DNA of 64,000 nt from positions 1 through 64,000 of the forward strand of contig CAWAJT010000003.1 in assembly GCA_963782415.1 (NCBI GenBank), in the 5' to 3' direction. The notes beneath the pieces were generated by a model. That model worked only from the letters and a program-made list of their open reading frames with translations. It did not search any database and was not told where the DNA came from. This DNA is from Bog-473 sp963782415 (GTDB lineage Bacteria > Actinomycetota > Acidimicrobiia > Acidimicrobiales > RAAP-2). A program made the position numbers and the translations under genes. Position 1 is the stretch's first letter; each line of letters opens with the position of its first letter. Below, piece by piece: positions 59,149 to 64,000 of this stretch.

Positions 59149-60390
59149 ATGCCGCGCGCCCCTCGCCAGGACTCGGCACCCGCGATCGCGGTGCCGCCCG
59201 TACCCGCGCCCGCAGTGTCGGCGCCGGCGGTCTTCGCTCCGGCGGCCCTCGGACCGCTCACCTTGCGCAACCGCATCATCAAGGCGGCCACGTTCGAGGG
59301 GGTGACGCCCGGGGGCACGGTCAGCGACGAGTTGATCGCGTTCCATCGCCGGGTGGCCGCCGGCGGGGCGGCGATGTCGACCGTGGCCTATCTGGCCGTC
59401 TCACCGGAAGGACGGACGGACCGGCACTGCCTTTTGCTGAGCGAGGACACGGTCCCGGGTCTGCGCCGGCTGACCGACGCCGTGCACGCCGAGGGCGCGG
59501 CGGCGGCGGCACAGATCGGTCACGCCGGTCCTGTGGCGAACGCCCGCTCCAACCGCGCCCCTGCCCTGTCGCCGTCCGGCGGTTTCACGCCCATGGGCTC
59601 TCGCCTGCGCGCCGTGGACGTTGCCGGCATTGCGCGCATCACCGAGGACTACCGGCGTGCCGCCATGCTCGCCGTGGAGGCGGGCTTCGACAGCATTGAG
59701 GTGCACGTCGGGCACAACTACCTCCTCAGCGCATTCTTGAGCCCGAAGCTCAACCGTCGCGACGATCAGTTCGGCGGATCGGTGGAGAACCGCGCCCGCT
59801 TCGCGCGGACAGTCCTGCGCACGGTGCGCGACGCCGCCGGCCCCGACGTGGCGGTCACGGCCAAGCTCAACATGGCCGATGGCGTCGACGGCGGCCTGTG
59901 GCTCGACGACAGCGTGCAGGTCGCGAGGCTCTTCGAGGCCGACGCCGCGCTCGATGCGCTGGAGCTCACCGGGGGCAGCTCGCTCGCCAACCCGATGTAC
60001 CTCTTCCGGGGCGACGCGCCGCTGCAGGAGTTCGGCGCCACGCTTCCGGGACCGGTCCGGGTCGGCTTCCGCTTCATCGGCCATCGCTTCCTGCGCTCCT
60101 ATCCCTACGAGGAGGCCTTCTTCCTCCCCTACGCCCGCCAGTTCCGCAACGCGCTCACTACGCCACTCATCCTCCTCGGCGGCATCACCGAGCTGGCCAC
60201 GGTGGAGATGGCGCTGGCGCAAGGATTCGCCTTCGTCGCCATGGCCCGCGCCCTGCTGCGCGAGCCCGACCTGCCCAACCGCATGCAGGCCGGCGCGACG
60301 GCGACGTCGCTGTGCATCCACTGCAACAAGTGCATGCCGACGATCTACTCGGGCACACGCTGTGTCCTGGTGACGGGTCCGCGCAGCTAG
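59149..60390 (+). CDS. Old-yellow-enzyme family NADH:flavin oxidoreductase
   Basis: A 413-residue FMN enzyme: FAPAALGPLTLRNRIIKAATFEGVTPGG at the N-terminal barrel strand, HAEGAAAAAQIGHAG, IARITEDYRRAAMLAVEAGFDSIEVHVGHNYLLSAFLSPKLNRRDDQFGGSVENRARF (the FGGSVENR motif), FVAMARALLREPDLPNRM. The C-terminus has four Cys (LCIHCNKCMPTIYSGTRC), in a spacing shorter than the 4Fe-4S cluster of 2,4-dienoyl-CoA reductase, but without its second, NAD(P)H-binding domain. Reduces a C=C bond in an enone-like substrate. Start ATG 59149. Confidence 0.9.
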   Translation: MPRAPRQDSAPAIAVPPVPAPAVSAPAVFAPAALGPLTLRNRIIKAATFEGVTPGGTVSDELIAFHRRVAAGGAAMSTVAYLAVSPEGRTDRHCLLLSEDTVPGLRRLTDAVHAEGAAAAAQIGHAGPVANARSNRAPALSPSGGFTPMGSRLRAVDVAGIARITEDYRRAAMLAVEAGFDSIEVHVGHNYLLSAFLSPKLNRRDDQFGGSVENRARFARTVLRTVRDAAGPDVAVTAKLNMADGVDGGLWLDDSVQVARLFEADAALDALELTGGSSLANPMYLFRGDAPLQEFGATLPGPVRVGFRFIGHRFLRSYPYEEAFFLPYARQFRNALTTPLILLGGITELATVEMALAQGFAFVAMARALLREPDLPNRMQAGATATSLCIHCNKCMPTIYSGTRCVLVTGPRS

Positions 60391-60407
60391 GTCGCCGCCG
60401 GCCCTGC

Positions 60408-61847
60408 CTACGCCGCGACCGGCGGCCGGCGCGCCGCCCACGGCGCCGCCTGCTCCAGCTGGCCGGCGAGGGAGAGCAGCGTCTCCTCGTCGCCGAAGCG
60501 ACCCACGAACTGCACGCCGATCGGCAGACCGCTGGCACTCCACTGCAGCGGCAGCGAGATTCCGGGCTGCCCGGTCACGTTGAACGGCGGGGTGAACGGG
60601 ACGTAGGCCGCGGCGCGCAGCAGCCCCGCCAGCGGCTCGCCCTCGGGGGAGTCGAAGGTGCCCAGTGGCGCGGGCAGCTCCGCCAATGTGGGCGTGAGCA
60701 GCACGTCGATCCCCTCGAAGTACTCGGCGATCCCGCGGCTGATGCGTTGCAGTTCCTGGACCGATCTGAGGTACTGTCCACCGTTGATGGCGCGGCCGAG
60801 TTCGACCAGGGCCCAGCTCAACGGCTCGAGGTCGCCCTGCTGAGCCGTCCGCCCCAGCCGCGCCTGCCAGTCCTCGACGGCCCAGGCGTTGCCGCAGGCC
60901 CACTGGTTCACGAAGTGGGTCACGAAGGCGTCACCGTCGACGTCGAGGGCCGCCTCCTCCACGTTGTGCCCGAGCGACTCGCACAGTGCCGCGGTCGCGT
61001 CGACCGCTGCTACACACTCGGCGTCGACGTCGCTGCCGGTGGGGGATGTCGTCATGACCGCCACTCGCAATCCTGTCGGTGCCACCTCGGCCGCCGCGGC
61101 GAAGGACGGCCCGCGCCGCGGCGGGGCCCAGTAGGGATCGCCTGGTACCGGGCCCGCCGTGGCGTCGAGGACGGCCGCTGAGTCGCGCACCGAACGCGAC
61201 ACCACGTGCTCGGCCACGAGGCCGCCCATCATGTCGCCGTAGTGCGGCGCCACCGAGTTGCGGCCCCGCGTCGGCTTCAACCCGACCAGGCCGCAGCACG
61301 AGGCGGGAATGCGGATGGAACCGCCGCCGTCGTTGGCGTGCGCGACCGGCACCATGCCCGACGCCACCGCCGCGGCCGAGCCACCCGAGGATCCGCCGGT
61401 CGAACGGCCGGTGTCCCACGGGTTGCGCGACGGCCCGAAGCGCACGGGCTCGGTCGTCGGCAAGATCCCGAGCTCGGGCGCATTCGTCTTGCCGCAGACG
61501 ACGAAGCCGGCGTCGATGTACCGCTGGGTCAAGGTCTGGGTCACGGTCGAGTGGTAATCGCCGGAGAAGGCCATGCCCTCGTTGAAGGGCGTGCCGGCGA
61601 GCTCGGCACCGAGATCCTTCAACAAGAACGGAACACCGCGGAACGGGCCGTCGGGCAACTCGCCCGAGGCCTCGTCGCGAGCCCTGTCGTAGAGCTCGTG
61701 GATGATGGCGTTGAGCTCGGGGTTGAGGCGGTCCATGCGTGCAATGGCCGCCTCGACCAACTCCACCGGCGAGACCTGCTTGCTGCGGACGAGCTCCGCC
61801 TGGGCCGTTGCGTCCATCCACACCGTGTCGTCGCTCACATCGGTCAT
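60408..61847 (-). CDS. Amidase signature family enzyme
   Basis: A 479-residue amidase with the Ser-cisSer-Lys triad: Lys in PFLLKDLGAE, the glycine-serine motif STGGSSGGSAAAVASGMVPVAHANDGGGSIRIPAS with the catalytic Ser pair, and the end ISLPLQWSASGLPIGVQFVGRFGDEETLL. Would hydrolyse an amide (indole-acetamide, nicotinamide or aliphatic amide type). ATG 61847 preferred over the GTG three codons earlier. Confidence 0.93.
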   Translation of the reverse strand: MTDVSDDTVWMDATAQAELVRSKQVSPVELVEAAIARMDRLNPELNAIIHELYDRARDEASGELPDGPFRGVPFLLKDLGAELAGTPFNEGMAFSGDYHSTVTQTLTQRYIDAGFVVCGKTNAPELGILPTTEPVRFGPSRNPWDTGRSTGGSSGGSAAAVASGMVPVAHANDGGGSIRIPASCCGLVGLKPTRGRNSVAPHYGDMMGGLVAEHVVSRSVRDSAAVLDATAGPVPGDPYWAPPRRGPSFAAAAEVAPTGLRVAVMTTSPTGSDVDAECVAAVDATAALCESLGHNVEEAALDVDGDAFVTHFVNQWACGNAWAVEDWQARLGRTAQQGDLEPLSWALVELGRAINGGQYLRSVQELQRISRGIAEYFEGIDVLLTPTLAELPAPLGTFDSPEGEPLAGLLRAAAYVPFTPPFNVTGQPGISLPLQWSASGLPIGVQFVGRFGDEETLLSLAGQLEQAAPWAARRPPVAA

Positions 61848-61887
61848 GGGGTGCACGGTAGCGGCGCGGGCGGCGCGCCGGGGTGCC

Positions 61888-62358
61888 TCAGGTGGGGGCG
61901 GGCTCGGGGCGGCGCGCCCCGGTGCGGATGGCGATCGCCTCGGTCACCGTGACGTCGGCGCCACAGGCGAGGCAGCGGCGACGGTCGTCGAGTTCCCCAC
62001 CGCAGTTGCGGTGCTGGAGGATCATCGGCCGCTCCCCCCCGTCGAGGCCGTAGCGGTCGCCCCACTGGAGCATGGCGACGAGCACCGGCCAGAGGTCGGC
62101 GCCCTTCTCGGTCAGGCGGTACTCCGAGCGCAGCGGGCGCTCCTGGTAGGGGCGCTTGACCACGATGCCCTCCTCGACCAGGCGCTCGAGGCGCGCCTGG
62201 AGCACGTTGCGGGCCACACCCAGATCGCGCTGAATGTCATCGAAGCGGCGCCGGCCCAAGAAGATGTCCCGCACGATGAGCAACGTCCAGCGCTCCCCGA
62301 TCACCTCGAGGGTCGAGGCCACCGGACAGTACTGGGAGGGATAGTCCCGCTTGAGCAT
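61888..62358 (-). CDS. HxlR family transcription regulator
   Basis: A 156-residue HxlR regulator: YPSQYCPVASTLEVIGERWTLLIVRDIFLGRRRFDDIQRDLGVARNVLQARLERLVEEGIV, winged-helix with the redox-sensitive Cys in YCPV, and a C-terminal zinc-ribbon-like tail CGGELDDRRRCLACG. Divergent from the MFS pump to its right, which is its likely target. A pair of ACTTTCCT repeats lies in the gap. Confidence 0.92.
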   Translation of the reverse strand: MLKRDYPSQYCPVASTLEVIGERWTLLIVRDIFLGRRRFDDIQRDLGVARNVLQARLERLVEEGIVVKRPYQERPLRSEYRLTEKGADLWPVLVAMLQWGDRYGLDGGERPMILQHRNCGGELDDRRRCLACGADVTVTEAIAIRTGARRPEPAPT

Positions 62359-62374
62359 CCTCCCAGGATATCCC

Positions 62375-62412
62375 ACTTTCCTGGCCAGTGGGTTGTTTTA
62401 TGAAACTTTCCT
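62375..62412. promoter_or_regulatory. Two ACTTTCCT repeats exactly 30 bp apart
   Basis: ACTTTCCT stands at 62375-62382 and 62405-62412 in the 70-base gap between the divergent HxlR and MFS genes; a near palindrome GTTTTATGAAAC (62395-62406) overlaps the second. Thirty bases are close to three helical turns, so both copies would face the same side of DNA; this fits a dimeric or paired HxlR operator. Confidence 0.55.
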
Positions 62413-62428
62413 CCGTAGAGTGCGTTGC

Positions 62429-63913
62429 ATGACAGAACTCGTGGAGATCCCATCCGCCGCAGCGAAGCGGGCGCGGCCGGTCCTGACCGCGCTGATCGTC
62501 TTGACCGGGGTCTTCTTGTCCTCGCTGGACCTGTTCATCGTCAACATCGCCTTCCCGAGCATCTCGGCGAGCTACCACGGCGAGAGCCTGAGCTCGCTGT
62601 CCTGGGTGCTGAGCGCCTACACCATCGTCTTCGCCGCCGTCCTGGTCCCGGCCGGCCGATGGGCCGACCGCGCCGGCCGCAAGCGCGCCTTCCTCCTCGG
62701 GTTGGCCGTCTTCACCACGGCCTCGGCGCTGTGCGCCCTCTCCCCGTCCCTGGAGCTCCTGGTCGCGGCCCGGATACTGCAGGCGATCGGCGGGGCGCTC
62801 ATGCTGCCCACCTCCCTCGGACTGCTGCTGCCGGCCTTCGGGCCCGCGCGCAAGGGGGCGGCCATCGGCCTGTGGTCGGCCGTGGGCGGTGCGGCCGCTG
62901 CCCTCGGCCCACCCATCGGCGGGCTCTTGGTCCAGGCCAGCTGGCGCTGGGTGTTCCTCGTCAACCTGCCGTTCGCCGTGGTGGCACTCGTGCTGGGCGC
63001 GCGCACGCTCGACGAGGTGCGCGACCCCGACGCCCAGAAATCCGACCTCCTCGGTGCCGCCCTCCTCACCGTGGCGGTGGCCGCCCTGGTGGCCGGCATC
63101 GTCGAGGGCGCAGATTGGGGCTGGACGAGCGGGCGGATCCTCGGTGCCTTCGCACTGGCTGCGCTGGCGGGCGCCGGGCTCGTCGTGCGCTCCCTCCGCC
63201 ACCCGAATCCCATCATCGAACCGGCCGTGATCCGCCACCGCGCCGTCGCCATGGCCGACCTCAGCTCGCTCGCCTTCTTCGGCGGCTTCGGGGCGCTCGT
63301 GCTCGGCGGCGTCCTGCTCCTGACCGGCCTGTGGCACGAGTCGGTGCTGCGCGCCGGGTTCATGATCGCGCCCGGACCGCTACTGGCCGGGATCACCGCC
63401 TTCCCCGGCGGGTTGCTCGGCGCGCGCCTCGGCCATCGGATCGTCGGCACCGCCGGCGCGCTGCTGTTCGCCGCCGGAGGCCTGTGGTGGATCACCCATG
63501 TGGGCGTGACGCCGGACTGGGTGGGTGCCTATCTGCCCGGCAGCATCGTCAGCGGTATCGGCGTCGGACTCATGCTGCCGTCGCTCGGTGGCGCCGCCAC
63601 GGCGCCGCTCCCGCCGGAGCGCTTCGCCACCGGCTCCGCGCTCTACGTCATGACCCGCCAGATCGGCATCGCGCTCGGGGTGGCCGGCCTGGTCGCCATC
63701 CTCGGGACGACCACCGGTGCCGCAGCCATCACCGCATTCCACCACGCCTGGGTCTTCATGATCGCCTGCAGCCTCGCGGCCGGAGCGCTGCTGCAGGGCG
63801 TCGGCACGCGCGTGACCGAGGTGGCCGACGCCTCACTCGAGGCGGAGCCGCATGCGCCGGTGCCCGTGCTCGCCCTGGCGGCACCGGGCACCGCCGACCG
63901 CGGCGACACCTGA
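62429..63913 (+). CDS. MFS efflux transporter (DHA2-like)
   Basis: A 494-residue, 14-helix transporter: LIVLTGVFLSSLDLFIVNIAFPSI in helix 1, motif A AGRWADRAGRKRAFLLG, QAIGGALMLPTSLGLLLP, GPPIGGLLVQASWRWVFLVNLPF (motif C-like), and LPPERFATGSALYVMTRQIGIALG late. Drug or metabolite export; likely under the adjacent HxlR regulator. Start ATG 62429. Confidence 0.92.
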   Translation: MTELVEIPSAAAKRARPVLTALIVLTGVFLSSLDLFIVNIAFPSISASYHGESLSSLSWVLSAYTIVFAAVLVPAGRWADRAGRKRAFLLGLAVFTTASALCALSPSLELLVAARILQAIGGALMLPTSLGLLLPAFGPARKGAAIGLWSAVGGAAAALGPPIGGLLVQASWRWVFLVNLPFAVVALVLGARTLDEVRDPDAQKSDLLGAALLTVAVAALVAGIVEGADWGWTSGRILGAFALAALAGAGLVVRSLRHPNPIIEPAVIRHRAVAMADLSSLAFFGGFGALVLGGVLLLTGLWHESVLRAGFMIAPGPLLAGITAFPGGLLGARLGHRIVGTAGALLFAAGGLWWITHVGVTPDWVGAYLPGSIVSGIGVGLMLPSLGGAATAPLPPERFATGSALYVMTRQIGIALGVAGLVAILGTTTGAAAITAFHHAWVFMIACSLAAGALLQGVGTRVTEVADASLEAEPHAPVPVLALAAPGTADRGDT

Positions 63914-63928
63914 CGTGCCGGCCGCGCT

Positions 63929-64000
63929 CTACCCGATGGGCGCCGGCAAGTAGCCGGGGTTGGCCACCACCAACTGGTCACGCGCCGAGACGGCCAGCAC
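63929..64000 (-). CDS. C-terminal end of a gene beginning beyond the window
   Basis: Reads LAVSARDQLVVANPGYLPAP-IG then stop (TAG, 63929-63931) on the minus strand, converging with the MFS gene. The family cannot be named from 23 residues. This assignment rests on gene spacing and the sensible reading. Confidence 0.4.
   Translation of the reverse strand: MLAVSARDQLVVANPGYLPAPIG

Noticed and set aside
1..64000. CRISPR arrays, rRNA genes or intact insertion sequences
   Set aside because: No regularly spaced repeat array, rRNA sequence or transposase with terminal repeats was seen on either strand.

Overview
The window is a high-GC bacterial chromosome segment from an actinobacterium. Pointers are a SenX3/RegX3-type two-component pair, Lsr2, SCO6880- and SCO6745-type families, a heme A synthase/farnesyltransferase locus next to an ABC exporter, and many GTG starts with ATGA/GTGA overlaps. 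An Acidimicrobiia-like lineage would fit, but that placement is inference. Most genes are ordinary chromosomal ones; one visibly lower-GC accessory block sits in the middle.

Left part (1-21 kb). On the minus strand lies a conjugation-like type IV secretion set: a small two-TM protein, a TrbL-like channel protein, an SCO6880-type protein, a VirB4-like ATPase and a VirD4/TraG-like coupling protein that leaves the window. A sulfatase, a NUDIX hydrolase and an oppositely oriented YoaK-like membrane protein separate SCO6880 from VirB4. Divergent from this set is a SenX3-RegX3 pair whose kinase carries a long low-complexity insertion inside its ATPase domain. Then come a secreted repeat protein, a metallo-beta-lactamase-fold hydrolase, a maleylpyruvate-isomerase-like protein, serS, an ABC exporter, a TlpA-like thioredoxin, ctaB, ctaA and tRNA-Glu(TTC).

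Accessory block (about 21-31.5 kb). A large serine integrase reads into the 3' half of tRNA-Glu, marking the left end of an integrated element. Behind it are an ImmA/Xre regulatory pair, a ribbon-helix-helix protein, ArdA antirestriction, a DNA methyltransferase, a truncated replication-relaxation gene, an orphan SAM methyltransferase with a C-terminal helical tail, Lsr2, decayed ORFs and two lipoproteins, one GH43-like. No right attachment site could be recognised.

Right part (31.5-64 kb). Chromosomal genes resume: CorA, a GH5 endoglycosylceramidase-like enzyme, FUSC, TfoX-N, MerR plus a drug-type MFS pump, a SWIM-finger fragment, a TetR-flanked oxidation cluster (PF10118 hydrolase, Baeyer-Villiger-type monooxygenase, SDR), a decayed enoyl-CoA hydratase, tRNA-Asp and tRNA-Phe, a Thr/Pro-rich anchored protein, GH3, a nickel transporter divergent from a Fur/Nur regulator with a Nur-box-like site, a glycosyltransferase and a PIG-V-like mannosyltransferase, a PASTA lipoprotein, MFS pumps, an old-yellow-enzyme, an amidase and an HxlR regulator.

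At least eight reading-frame breaks occur in otherwise well conserved high-GC genes (TraG-like, VirB4-like, enoyl-CoA hydratase, glycosyltransferase, PASTA protein, MFS). Either the assembly has residual indels or several genes are decaying; reads would decide. No CRISPR array, rRNA or intact insertion sequence was seen.
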